Assembly (NCBI RefSeq): GCF_009708215.1 | Contig: NZ_CP046175.1 | Location: 2,604,001-2,668,000 of the forward strand | Reading direction: 5' to 3' | Origin: Occultella kanbiaonis | GTDB taxonomy: Bacteria > Actinomycetota > Actinomycetes > Actinomycetales > Beutenbergiaceae | DNA length: 64,000 nt | Translations under genes and position numbers: made by a program | Notes under the pieces: model-generated | Told to the model about the DNA's origin: nothing | Seen by the model: only the letters and a program-made list of their open reading frames with translations | Database searches by the model: none | Part shown: in pieces, positions 52,547 to 60,131 of the stretch | Numbering within the stretch: the stretch's first letter is position 1 | How the letters are laid out: every line of letters begins with the position of its first letter

Positions 52547-53320
52547 ATGGACGCGCACGGTGATCTCCTGCGGGATGGCGGGTCGGAGGCCACGCTCGGC
52601 ACGCTCGAGGTGGCTCGGCGGTCCGGGTACTCGGTGCAGCAGGTCCGGGACCTTGAGCGGCTCGGGGTGATCCCCGCGGCACCCAGGTCCGGGAACGGCT
52701 ACCGGAACTACACGCAGGTGCACGTGAGTGCCCTGCGGGCCTACCGGGCGCTGGCCGTCGCCGCGGGACCGGTCCTCGCGCGCCGGCTCCTGCGCGAGCT
52801 GACGACCTCCACCGTCGCCGACGCCGCCGCCACGATCTCCGCACTGCATGCCCGACTCGACCGCGAGCGTGGTGAGCTGCTCGCGGCCTCGGCGGCGCTG
52901 CGGGCCATCGCCGCCGAGGCCGCTGCCGGCCTGGGCCGCGCGCCGGATCCGGCCGACGCGATGAGCATCACCGAGCTCGCCCGGGCGCTCGGCGTGCGCA
53001 CGTCCACGCTGCGGCACTGGGAGCACGAGGGCCTGCTGCGGCCGGACCGGGTGGCGTCGCTGCGAGTGCGCAACTACGACCTGCGGGCGATCCGGACGGC
53101 GCGGATCGTCGCCGCCCTGCGCGGAGCCGGATACGGCATCGGAGCGGTGCGCGACCTGGTGGCGCGGTTGGGGCACGACGTCGTGGTGACGTCCGGCATC
53201 GTCGACGCACGTCTGGAGCAGCTCGGCACCCGCACCGTCGCCCTGCTCCGGGCCGGCGCCGACCTCGCGGACCTGATCACGACGACCCACCCGACACCGC
53301 TGCCCACGAACTCGACGTAG
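52547..53320 (+). CDS. MerR-type regulator with two tandem MerR domains
   Basis: 257 aa. A first helix-turn-helix at about 18-70 (TLEVARRSGYSVQQVRDLERLGVIPAAPRSGNGYRNY) and a second at about 139-210 (SITELARALGVRTSTLRHWEHEGLLRPDRVASLRVRNYD) flank an Ala-rich coiled helix. Most MerR proteins have one domain and dimerise, so this arrangement is unusual. GTG 52529 and ATG 52535 are also in frame; ATG 52547 with upstream GTGGGG is preferred. Likely an autoregulator that also controls DUF6194. Confidence 0.8.
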   Translation: MDAHGDLLRDGGSEATLGTLEVARRSGYSVQQVRDLERLGVIPAAPRSGNGYRNYTQVHVSALRAYRALAVAAGPVLARRLLRELTTSTVADAAATISALHARLDRERGELLAASAALRAIAAEAAAGLGRAPDPADAMSITELARALGVRTSTLRHWEHEGLLRPDRVASLRVRNYDLRAIRTARIVAALRGAGYGIGAVRDLVARLGHDVVVTSGIVDARLEQLGTRTVALLRAGADLADLITTTHPTPLPTNST

Positions 53321-53343
53321 AGCCGGGTCGGCGGTCGGTCGGC

Positions 53344-54153
53344 CTATTCGTCGGAGAGCTCGACGGCGGCCTCGGGGGTCGCCACGTGGAAGGTGAACGA
53401 CTCCTCCAGGTACAGGTGCACCGAGTTCGCGTCGTGGTGGTCGTAGCCGATCGCGAAGTCCTGGCCGGCCGTGAACAGGAAGTCGCCGCCGCGCATGCTC
53501 ATCACGGTGCCACCGCGAAGGCCCGGCACCCACACGATCGGACCGCCCTGCAGGATCTTGCGCAGGTGGTCGAAGAGCGGGTAGCCGCCGTTCTCGGCCG
53601 ACTCGATCACCTCGGTGTAGTCGGACGGGCCGAGAGCCAGCCCGTACGGTCCCGCGATGCCGGTGCGCAGCAGCTTCGCCACGGCGGCGGCCACCTGCTG
53701 CGGGTAGTGCGTCGCGTCCGGGTCGTGCGGGAGGGCGTCGTGCGTGCTCGCCTGCGTGATACCGGTGATGCCGGCCTCGGACCAGCCGTGCATGATCGCG
53801 GCGTTCTCCACCTCTGCGATCCGCACCGCGGCCTCGTCCAGCGCGGTCAGGTCCGGGTCCGGTGCGCCGCGGTCGGCGGCGGCGAGCTCCTCGCGGGAGA
53901 CGCTGAAGTCCGCCCGCACCTCGACCATGGCCAGCACCGTGCGCGGCCGCGCGATCACGCCCGGCGCGGGGGAGTCAGCGACCGGCCCCACCCGGCCGAG
54001 GTTCGTGGCCGAGGCCGACCAGCCGAGCGGACCTGAGAAGTCCACCAGCTTGCGGGCTCCGAGCGCCACGGTCAGCCGCTCGGTGGCCTCCGCGTCGAGC
54101 TGGTCCCAGGCGGCCGACGAGATCGGAGCGTGCGATCGGAGGAGGTGGTTCAT
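53344..54153 (-). CDS. Encapsulin shell protein (family 1)
   Basis: 269 aa. HK97-fold shell that self-assembles into a nanocompartment. The N-terminal helix NHLLRSHAPISSAAWDQLDAEATERLTVALGARKLVDFSGPLGWSASATNLGR matches family 1 encapsulins (linocin M18-type). Also typical are GYDHHDANSVHLYLEESFTFHVATPEAAVELS at the end and GGPIVWVPGLRGGTVMSMRGGDF. It is coupled to the ferritin-like cargo gene by an ATGA overlap with AGGGA upstream. It probably stores iron together with the cargo in the cytoplasm. Confidence 0.95.
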   Translation of the reverse strand: MNHLLRSHAPISSAAWDQLDAEATERLTVALGARKLVDFSGPLGWSASATNLGRVGPVADSPAPGVIARPRTVLAMVEVRADFSVSREELAAADRGAPDPDLTALDEAAVRIAEVENAAIMHGWSEAGITGITQASTHDALPHDPDATHYPQQVAAAVAKLLRTGIAGPYGLALGPSDYTEVIESAENGGYPLFDHLRKILQGGPIVWVPGLRGGTVMSMRGGDFLFTAGQDFAIGYDHHDANSVHLYLEESFTFHVATPEAAVELSDE

Positions 54154-54545
54154 AGTCCCTGACCCTTCAGTGACCCGATGCCCAAGGTGCCTGAGGCGTC
54201 GGAAGTACCTGCGCCGTCGGGCGCTTCCGCGGAACCGGCGCCCTCCTCGGCCGCGCCACCGTTCGCGACGATGTCGCCGTCCTGGAACAGCACCCCGCGG
54301 GCGATCTCCGCCCAGAGCGGCTTGGCGCGGAACAGGAACTCCAGCTCCATGGAGAAGTGCTTGTACTCCTCCTTGAGCGAGTCGAGCATGATCGCCCGGG
54401 AGATCTCGTTCGGCTCCACCGAGATACGCTGCTCGTACCAGCCGATCGCCTCGGCCTCCTCGGCCAGGCTCGCGCACATCCTGGCGAACGTGCGGGTCTC
54501 GGCGGAGAGTTCGTCCGGTGGCTCGTGATACTGGTCGGTCGGCAT
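54150..54545 (-). CDS. Encapsulated ferritin-like protein (EncFtn) with cargo-loading tail
   Basis: 131 aa. Half-ferritin that forms its iron-oxidising site only at a subunit interface inside the encapsulin. By homology with the Rhodospirillum type, the ferroxidase residues are present: E30, E32, W36-Y37, E60 and H63 (LAEEAEAIGWYEQR, KEEYKHFSMELEFL). A disordered Ala/Gly/Glu tail (95-118) ends in the cargo peptide TLGIGSLKGQ, which docks into the shell lumen. ATG 54545 excludes an unsupported upstream extension. First gene of a two-gene operon. Confidence 0.94.
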   Translation of the reverse strand: MPTDQYHEPPDELSAETRTFARMCASLAEEAEAIGWYEQRISVEPNEISRAIMLDSLKEEYKHFSMELEFLFRAKPLWAEIARGVLFQDGDIVANGGAAEEGAGSAEAPDGAGTSDASGTLGIGSLKGQGL

Positions 54546-54614
54546 CGTGCCTCCAGTGGTGGCGTCCGCGGTCACCGCGACCCTACGCCCGGCGCGGGCG
54601 ACGCTCAATGCGAG

Positions 54615-54648
54615 GAGCACGGGCCGCCGGCGTGGGCGGCCCGTGCTC
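54615..54648. terminator. 14-bp perfect terminator hairpin
   Basis: GAGCACGGGCCGCC (54615-54628) and GGCGGCCCGTGCTC (54635-54648) form a perfect stem around a 6-nt loop. It lies between the alpha/beta hydrolase stop and the EncFtn gene, both on the minus strand, so it ends the hydrolase message and insulates the encapsulin operon. One of the strongest hairpins seen. Confidence 0.7.
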
Positions 54649-54671
54649 GGACGGGCTCAGGGCATGCCTGA

Positions 54672-55382
54672 TCAGGACGTGGCGCGGACCGCGTCCAGGA
54701 TCACCCGTGCCGTCTCCTCAAGCCGGGAGACCGAGAGCGCGTGGGACGCGGCAGGGAGCTCGACGGCTGCGCGGGCCGTGGCGCGCTCGGCCTGGAACCT
54801 CTGGAGCTCCGCCGGAATGTTGAGATCCTGTTCGCCCCAGATCGACCACGCGGGCACGGACCGCCACGCCGGCGGGACCGCCAGAGCTTCCTTCAGGGCC
54901 GCCTCGGTGACGGGTCGCTGCGTCGCCGCCATGGTCGCGGCCAGGTCGGCCGGGACGTCGTGGGCGAACTGCTGGTGGAACTTCTCGCCATCGATGCGCA
55001 GCTCGACGCCGCCACCGGGTACCGGGTAGCCCAGCAGCGCCGCGCCGAGCGTGCTGCCTTCGAACTTGCCGGACAGCTCGAGCGCGGACTCGCCGGTCTC
55101 GGGCATGAACGCACCGACGTAGACGAGGCCGACGACGTTCGGGTTGTCCGCGGCGGCCTGGGTGACCACCATGCCGCCGTAGGAGTGGCCGACGAGCAGC
55201 ACCGGGCCGCCGATCGCGTCGGCGACCGCGCGCACGTAGGCGCCGTCACCGGCGACCGAGCGGAGCGGGTTCGCGACCGCGACGGTCCGGATGGATTCCT
55301 TCTGCAGGCGGGTGATGACGCCGTTCCAGCTCGCGGACTCGGCGAACGCACCGTGGACGAGCAGCGCTGTGGGGGTGGACAT
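54672..55382 (-). CDS. Alpha/beta hydrolase
   Basis: 236 aa. ALLVHGAFAESASWNGVI (oxyanion strand), nucleophile elbow GHSYGG with S67, acid in IWGEQDLNIP and His in AASHALSVS form a complete triad. It resembles the salicylate-/methylketone-esterase-like group of small hydrolases. The real start is ATG 55382; the long upstream frame is the antisense of the neighbouring gene. It lies 44 bp after the HSL-type hydrolase, in the same operon. Confidence 0.88.
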   Translation of the reverse strand: MSTPTALLVHGAFAESASWNGVITRLQKESIRTVAVANPLRSVAGDGAYVRAVADAIGGPVLLVGHSYGGMVVTQAAADNPNVVGLVYVGAFMPETGESALELSGKFEGSTLGAALLGYPVPGGGVELRIDGEKFHQQFAHDVPADLAATMAATQRPVTEAALKEALAVPPAWRSVPAWSIWGEQDLNIPAELQRFQAERATARAAVELPAASHALSVSRLEETARVILDAVRATS

Positions 55383-55426
55383 GGTTCTTCTCCTTGGTGG
55401 GTGTGGTGCGGGGGATGGGTGGCTGG

Positions 55427-56380
55427 TCAGAGGGTGCCGAGGGCCGTGCGAAGCACGTGGATGGCCTGTTCGACGGCGGCCGTGCTGGCCCGGCTGGCAC
55501 GCACCGGGTTGAGCATCATGAAGTCGTGGATGATCGCGTTGTAGCGGATGCTCGTGGTGGGCACGCCGGCCTGGATGAGGCGGCGGGCGTAGGCCTCGCC
55601 CTCGTCCCGGAGCACGTCGTTCTCGTCCACGATCACGAGGGCCGGGGGCAGGTCGGCCAGCTCCTCGAGGGTGGCGCGCAGAGGCGAGGCGGTGATCTCG
55701 CCGCGGCGACCGTCGGCGTCTGGGGAGTACGCGTCCCAGAACCAGGCCATGCCCTTCGCGGTGAGGAACGGGCCGTCGGCGAAGTCGCGGTAGCTCTGGG
55801 TGTCCTGCGCGGCGTCGGTGACCGGGTAGTACAGGGACTGGTGCACGAAGGTCACATCGCCGCGCTCCTTGGCCAGCAGGGCGAGCGCGGCGGTCATGTT
55901 CCCGCCGACGGAGTCGCCCGCGACGGCGAGCCGGGTCGCGTCCAGGCCGTGGTCGGCGCCCTCGGTCGTGATCCAGCGAGCGGTCGCGTACGCCTGCTCG
56001 ATGGCGACGGGATACCGGGCCTCGGGGGAGCGGGTGTACTCCACGAACACGATCGCGGCGTCGACCCCGACGGCGAGCTCGCGGACGAGGCGGTCGTGGG
56101 TGCCCGCGTTGCCGAGCACCCAGCCGCCGCCGTGCACGTACAGCACGACCGGCAGCGGGCGACCCGCACCGACGGGCTTGACGATCCGGACGTCCACGTC
56201 GCCGACCTCGGCCGGCACCCGCAGCCACTGTTCGTCGACGTCGGGCTTGTCGATCGGCGCGGCCTGGATGTCGTCGAGGGCCCGGCGGGCGCCGTCGGTC
56301 CCGAGCTCGTACAGGAACGGTGGCCGTGCCGATGCGTCGGCGACCGCCTGGGCCTCGGGCTCCAGGATGATCTCGCTCAT
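55427..56380 (-). CDS. HSL-family alpha/beta hydrolase (acetyl esterase/lipase type)
   Basis: 317 aa. The family's HGGGW oxyanion motif is at 83-87 and the nucleophile elbow GDSVGGN carries S157. The late DENDVLRDEG supplies Asp and IIHDFMML the His. It hydrolyses short-chain esters in the cytoplasm. It is the first gene of the two-hydrolase operon, divergent from the XRE-NB-ARC regulator, which is a likely controller. Confidence 0.9.
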   Translation of the reverse strand: MSEIILEPEAQAVADASARPPFLYELGTDGARRALDDIQAAPIDKPDVDEQWLRVPAEVGDVDVRIVKPVGAGRPLPVVLYVHGGGWVLGNAGTHDRLVRELAVGVDAAIVFVEYTRSPEARYPVAIEQAYATARWITTEGADHGLDATRLAVAGDSVGGNMTAALALLAKERGDVTFVHQSLYYPVTDAAQDTQSYRDFADGPFLTAKGMAWFWDAYSPDADGRRGEITASPLRATLEELADLPPALVIVDENDVLRDEGEAYARRLIQAGVPTTSIRYNAIIHDFMMLNPVRASRASTAAVEQAIHVLRTALGTL

Positions 56381-56582
56381 TGGTGTGCTCCTTCTGTCGT
56401 CTGGGTGGCGGTCGTGCTGCCTCATCGAGGTTCGCAAGGAGCTGCCCGGCGGACCAGGAAGTTCTCCGGCAGGAAGTGCGTTCCCTCCTGCGTTCCACCG
56501 ACGTCCGGCCGGGTGTCACACCCTGGTGGTCCGCCCGGTCTGAGTTGGTGTCCGCATCCGCGACCCACCCTGGAGAGCCGCC
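56381..56582. promoter_or_regulatory. 202-bp divergent region between esterase operon and XRE gene
   Basis: It must contain two promoters. A 6-bp inverted repeat GCAGGA-N11-TCCTGC (56469-56491), with GGAA/TTCC inside, may be an operator. No strong -35/-10 pair was recognised. GGAGAG precedes the regulator start at 56583. Confidence 0.35.
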
Positions 56583-58184
56583 ATGGCGCCCGAACCCCTC
56601 GGGACCCTGCTGCGTAGACTGCGCACGACCGCCGACCTGACCCTCGAGCAGCTTGCCGAGCGGTCCGGGGTCAGCGACCGGGCGCTCGGAGACATCGAAC
56701 GCGGGGCCGCGCTCGGCCCGCACCACCGCACCATGCTCGCGATCGCCGGCGGGCTGCGGTTGCCGGAGCCGGAGCGGCTGACGCTGCTCGCCGCCGCCCG
56801 GGCCGGTCGGCGCCGCGGCGGCCCGAGCGGGCCGCCTGCCGCGGCGCCGCGTCCAGGGGTTACCCGGCCCGACGGCGGAGCGCACCTGCCGCTGCCGCGC
56901 GCGGTTCCCGACTTCACGGGCCGGGCGGCCGAGCTGGCCGTCGTCGCGGCGGCACTGGGCGGCACGGGTGGCACGGGTGGCACCGAAGGTACGGCCGGCA
57001 CCGATGGCTGCGATGGCACCTCGGGCGTGGCCGGTGGCGACGACCTCACCCGCCGGCTCGCCGGGACCGCGGCTCCGGTCGTCGTCGTGACCGGGCCGCC
57101 GGGGTATGGCAAGACCAGCCTCGCGGTCCGAGCGGCCACCCTGTTGCGAGAGAGGTTCCCCGAGCAGGTGTTCCTCGACCTGGGCGCCATGACCCCGGCG
57201 AGCCTGGAGCCGAGGGAGGTGGTCGTGGAGCTGATGCGCGCCCTGGGGTACGAGGGCACCGAGGGCCGGACCGACCCGGCCCGGCTGAGGGAACTGCTCG
57301 CCGAGCGCCGGGTGCTCGTGATCCTCGACGATGCCGCCAGCGAGGCGCAGGTGCGGGCGGCAATGCCCGGCGCCGGCCCCGCCGCCCTGCTCGTGACGAG
57401 CCGCCGCGCGCTCACCGGGCTCGACGGTGTCCAGCGGGTCCAGCTCGACCGGCTCGCCGACGCGGACGCGCAGGCGCTGCTCGCCGCGATCCTGCCGCAG
57501 GGGCAGGCCTCGGCACCCGAGCTCGCCCGGCTGGCCCGGCTCTGCGACGGCGTGCCGCTCGCGCTACGGATCGCCGGGAACCGGCTTGCCAGCCGACCCG
57601 GCTGGACCGTCGCCAAATTCGCGGACCGGCTCGCCGTGCGGGACCGGCGCCTGGACGCGCTGACGGCCGGAGACCTGGCCATCAGGACCGCCGTCGGGCT
57701 GTCCTACCGGCAGTTGGGGGAGGCCGCGCAGCGGCTGTTCCGGCGGCTGGCCCTTGTGGACGGACGGACCTTCGGGCCCGGGCTAGCGGCCGCCGTCTCC
57801 GGCCTTGAGGTCGCGAGCGCCGAGGTACTGCTCGACGAGCTCGTGGAGCTCGGGCTCGTGCAACCCGCGGCAGGGGACCGGTACCTCCTGCATGACCTGC
57901 TGCGGCTGTACGCCCACGCGGAACTCGGTGCGCACGAGGCGCCGGCGCAGCGGGAACTGGCTCGCGCCGCAGCCGACGCCTGGCTCCTGGACGCCGTCGT
58001 GCGGGCCGGGCGCTGGTTCGAGCCCGAGGGGCTCGGCACCGGGTCGACGGACCTGAGCAGCCCGGTGCCGCTGGCCTCCACCGACGAGGCCCGCGCCTGG
58101 CTGCTGGCGGAGGTGGACAACTGGTTTCCCGCGCTCGTGCGGGCGGAGGACTCCGGCGCGCACCGGCAGCTCGACGCGGCGTAG
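56583..58184 (+). CDS. XRE-family regulator with NB-ARC ATPase, apparently lacking its TPR domain
   Basis: 533 aa. N-terminal XRE helix-turn-helix (5-70: LGTLLRRLRTTADLTLEQLAERSGVSDRALGDIERG) and an NB-ARC/STAND ATPase (about 108-460) with Walker A TGPPGYGKTS (170-179) and Walker B VLVILDD. A Gly/Thr repeat (126-148) interrupts the segment before Walker A. The protein ends shortly after an acidic WLLAEVDNWFPALVRAED segment that in related regulators leads into TPR repeats, so the effector domain seems lost. The stop is followed by another gene. ATP-dependent switch, probable regulator of the divergent hydrolases. Confidence 0.75.
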   Translation: MAPEPLGTLLRRLRTTADLTLEQLAERSGVSDRALGDIERGAALGPHHRTMLAIAGGLRLPEPERLTLLAAARAGRRRGGPSGPPAAAPRPGVTRPDGGAHLPLPRAVPDFTGRAAELAVVAAALGGTGGTGGTEGTAGTDGCDGTSGVAGGDDLTRRLAGTAAPVVVVTGPPGYGKTSLAVRAATLLRERFPEQVFLDLGAMTPASLEPREVVVELMRALGYEGTEGRTDPARLRELLAERRVLVILDDAASEAQVRAAMPGAGPAALLVTSRRALTGLDGVQRVQLDRLADADAQALLAAILPQGQASAPELARLARLCDGVPLALRIAGNRLASRPGWTVAKFADRLAVRDRRLDALTAGDLAIRTAVGLSYRQLGEAAQRLFRRLALVDGRTFGPGLAAAVSGLEVASAEVLLDELVELGLVQPAAGDRYLLHDLLRLYAHAELGAHEAPAQRELARAAADAWLLDAVVRAGRWFEPEGLGTGSTDLSSPVPLASTDEARAWLLAEVDNWFPALVRAEDSGAHRQLDAA

Positions 58185-58248
58185 TCGGCGAACGCTGACC
58201 CACGGCGGCGAACTCGCATCGGTGACCCATGCCGTGCGGGCATCTCGG

Positions 58249-58254
58249 TATCCT
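58249..58254 (+). promoter_or_regulatory. -10 box of a leaderless araC-type gene
   Basis: TATCCT ends six nt before the ATG at 58261, leaving no room for a ribosome site. This indicates a leaderless message within the 76-bp gap after the XRE gene. Confidence 0.4.
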
Positions 58255-58260
58255 GGGTGG

Positions 58261-59112
58261 ATGGCTCTCACCTCGTGGCGAGAAGAGTCTGAGTTGGGCT
58301 CGTGGACGCACCTCGAGCTCCGACCCGCCGCGCCCGCCGCCGCACGGGTCGAATCGGTATGGCTGTTCGACGGGAACCTCCGGCGGCGCGAGAGGTACGT
58401 CCCGACGGGCACCCTGGACCTGCTGATCCAGCTGGACGAGTCCTCCCCGACCTTCCGGATCGTCGATGGCAGTTCGCCCGCGACGTGCCCGCCGTCATGC
58501 CTGGCCGGGCTGCTCGTGGCGCCGATGGCCGTCGAGACTCCCACGGCAACCTCACGAATGATCGGGGTACGGCTCAAGCCGGCCGGTGCTGCCGCGCTCG
58601 TCGATGTCCCGCTGCAGGAGGTCACCGGCACGGCCGTGGATCTGGACGACCTGATCGGCGCGGAGGCAGGCCGACTCACCGACCGACTCCACGAGCCGGG
58701 GACCGATGCCGACCGGCTTCGGATCGTGGCCCGATGGGTCGCGGACCGGCTCGCGGGCCAGGTGGGCCTCGACCGGGGTGTCGGGTACGCCGTCGCGGCG
58801 ATGGAGCGCACGGGCGGCAGGATGCGGGTCGCAGACATCATCGAGCGCGTCGGCAGTACGCCGAAGCGATTTGTGAGATCGTTCGAGCGGCAGGTGGGAG
58901 TGAAGCCCAAGCTCTTCTCCCGGATCGTGCGGTTCCGCGGCCTGGTGGCCGATCTGCCCGGGGAGCACGAGTCCTTGAGCCAGGCGGCGGTCGCGCACGG
59001 CTTCTACGATCAGGCCCACATGAACGCGGACTTCCGGGAGTTCGCCGGCATCTCTCCGCGACAGTTCCTCGCCGCGAGCAGGTTCCCGGCATCTTCGACG
59101 GTGGTCGACTGA
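58261..59112 (+). CDS. AraC-family regulator
   Basis: 283 aa. An N-terminal DUF6597-like domain (1-165) has RRRERYVPTGTLDLLIQLDE and RMIGVRLKPAGAAALVDVP. The C-terminal AraC domain (about 180-270) has MRVADIIERVGSTPKRFVRSFERQVGVKPKLFSRIVRFRG and AVAHGFYDQAHMNADFREFAGISPRQF. It likely senses a small ligand and controls the downstream YciI and VOC genes, which are on the same strand at 69 bp. Confidence 0.86.
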   Translation: MALTSWREESELGSWTHLELRPAAPAAARVESVWLFDGNLRRRERYVPTGTLDLLIQLDESSPTFRIVDGSSPATCPPSCLAGLLVAPMAVETPTATSRMIGVRLKPAGAAALVDVPLQEVTGTAVDLDDLIGAEAGRLTDRLHEPGTDADRLRIVARWVADRLAGQVGLDRGVGYAVAAMERTGGRMRVADIIERVGSTPKRFVRSFERQVGVKPKLFSRIVRFRGLVADLPGEHESLSQAAVAHGFYDQAHMNADFREFAGISPRQFLAASRFPASSTVVD

Positions 59113-59181
59113 CCCATTTTCTCCAAGCCCCGGCGCCTGACCTGGTCCTACCGTGGTGCCGTCCGGATGAGATGGGGTGTC

Positions 59182-59523
59182 ATGACGCAGTCCGGTGTGA
59201 TCCCGACCGTGAGCTACTTCCTCGTCCTGCTGCGCCCTGTGCCGGACGCGTCGGCCGCCGAGCCGCCATGGCAGGAGCACATCGCCTTCATCGACGAGAT
59301 GGTCTCGCACGGCGTGGTGCTCCTCGGTGGTGACCTCGATCCGGCCGTCGCGGAGGCGCGGGCGGCCTACCTGCTGCACACGTCGACGCGAGCCGAGGCC
59401 GAGGCCTGGACGGGCCGGGACCCGCTGGTCCGCCAGGGATCGCACGCGCCGGACGTGATCGAGTGGAGCCTCGTCGGAATCGCACTCAACGCCATCCACC
59501 CCGCCCTGAGACTGCCGGCATGA
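59182..59523 (+). CDS. YciI-like protein
   Basis: 113 aa ferredoxin-like alpha-beta fold. YFLVLLRPVPDASAA starts the first strand, WQEHIAFIDEMVSHGVVLLGGDL includes the conserved His of the family, and AYLLHTSTRAEAEAWTGRDPLVRQG ends it. YciI-like domains often bind small molecules or dimerise with regulators. ATG 59182 has GGGGTGTC upstream; an earlier ATG at 59167 is possible. 45 bp before the VOC gene. Confidence 0.8.
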   Translation: MTQSGVIPTVSYFLVLLRPVPDASAAEPPWQEHIAFIDEMVSHGVVLLGGDLDPAVAEARAAYLLHTSTRAEAEAWTGRDPLVRQGSHAPDVIEWSLVGIALNAIHPALRLPA

Positions 59524-59568
59524 CGGCAGCTTCGACCACGACACGAGCACCGAGAGGACCGATCGACG

Positions 59569-59949
59569 ATGACCGAGTCAATGCTGACGAGCGTGATCAG
59601 CGTGCTGCCCGTCACCGACCACGCCGCCGCTACCGCCTGGTACGGGCGGTGGATCGGACGAGGGCCGGACGTCGAGCCGATGGAAGGCATCGCCGAGTGG
59701 CAACTGGCGGAGAACGCCTGGATCCAGGTGTCCGCCGATCCCGAGTCCGCCGGGCGGACCACGGTCGTCATCGGCGTTGCGGACGTCGACGTCCAACGGA
59801 CCGGGTGCGAGGCCGCCGGCGTCCCCTGGGGTGAGATCGACGACTACGGCGTCGTCAGGACCGCCGAGGGATCCGATCCGGCGGGAAACAGGGTCGTGTT
59901 CGTGCAGGAGGTCGCCGAGCCCTCCGACGACGAGACCCCGACCGCCTGA
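59569..59949 (+). CDS. VOC-fold protein
   Basis: 126 aa. One VOC unit: SVISVLPVTDHAAATAWYGRWIGRGPD, then ENAWIQVSADPESAGRTTVVIGV and SDPAGNRVVFVQEV. The usual metal residues are incomplete (one clear Glu near EWQLAENAWIQV), so it may bind a ligand without catalysis. It could act with the AraC/YciI pair upstream. Confidence 0.78.
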   Translation: MTESMLTSVISVLPVTDHAAATAWYGRWIGRGPDVEPMEGIAEWQLAENAWIQVSADPESAGRTTVVIGVADVDVQRTGCEAAGVPWGEIDDYGVVRTAEGSDPAGNRVVFVQEVAEPSDDETPTA

Positions 59950-60131
59950 CCCACCTGCGCCGGCCCTGCCGGGACCTCGAGGTCCCCTGCGGGTAGTTCT
60001 GTGTGGCACACCGACGGCCGGTGCCCCGCTCCGGACCGCCTGCCGGGGCTGACGACACGCACGCGGCGGTCCTGTCGCCCGGTGCCCGCTGCGCTAGGCT
60101 CTGGGCATATTCATTCATCCAAAGGATCGCC
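59950..60131. promoter_or_regulatory. Promoter region of the GntR-LacI regulator
   Basis: The 182-bp gap holds a TAGGCT box (60095-60100) about 31 nt before the ATG, a likely -10, and an A/T-rich stretch CATATTCATTCATCC before AAAGGAT (ribosome site). ATTCATTCAT is a short direct repeat. No terminator for the VOC gene was recognised. Confidence 0.4.
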
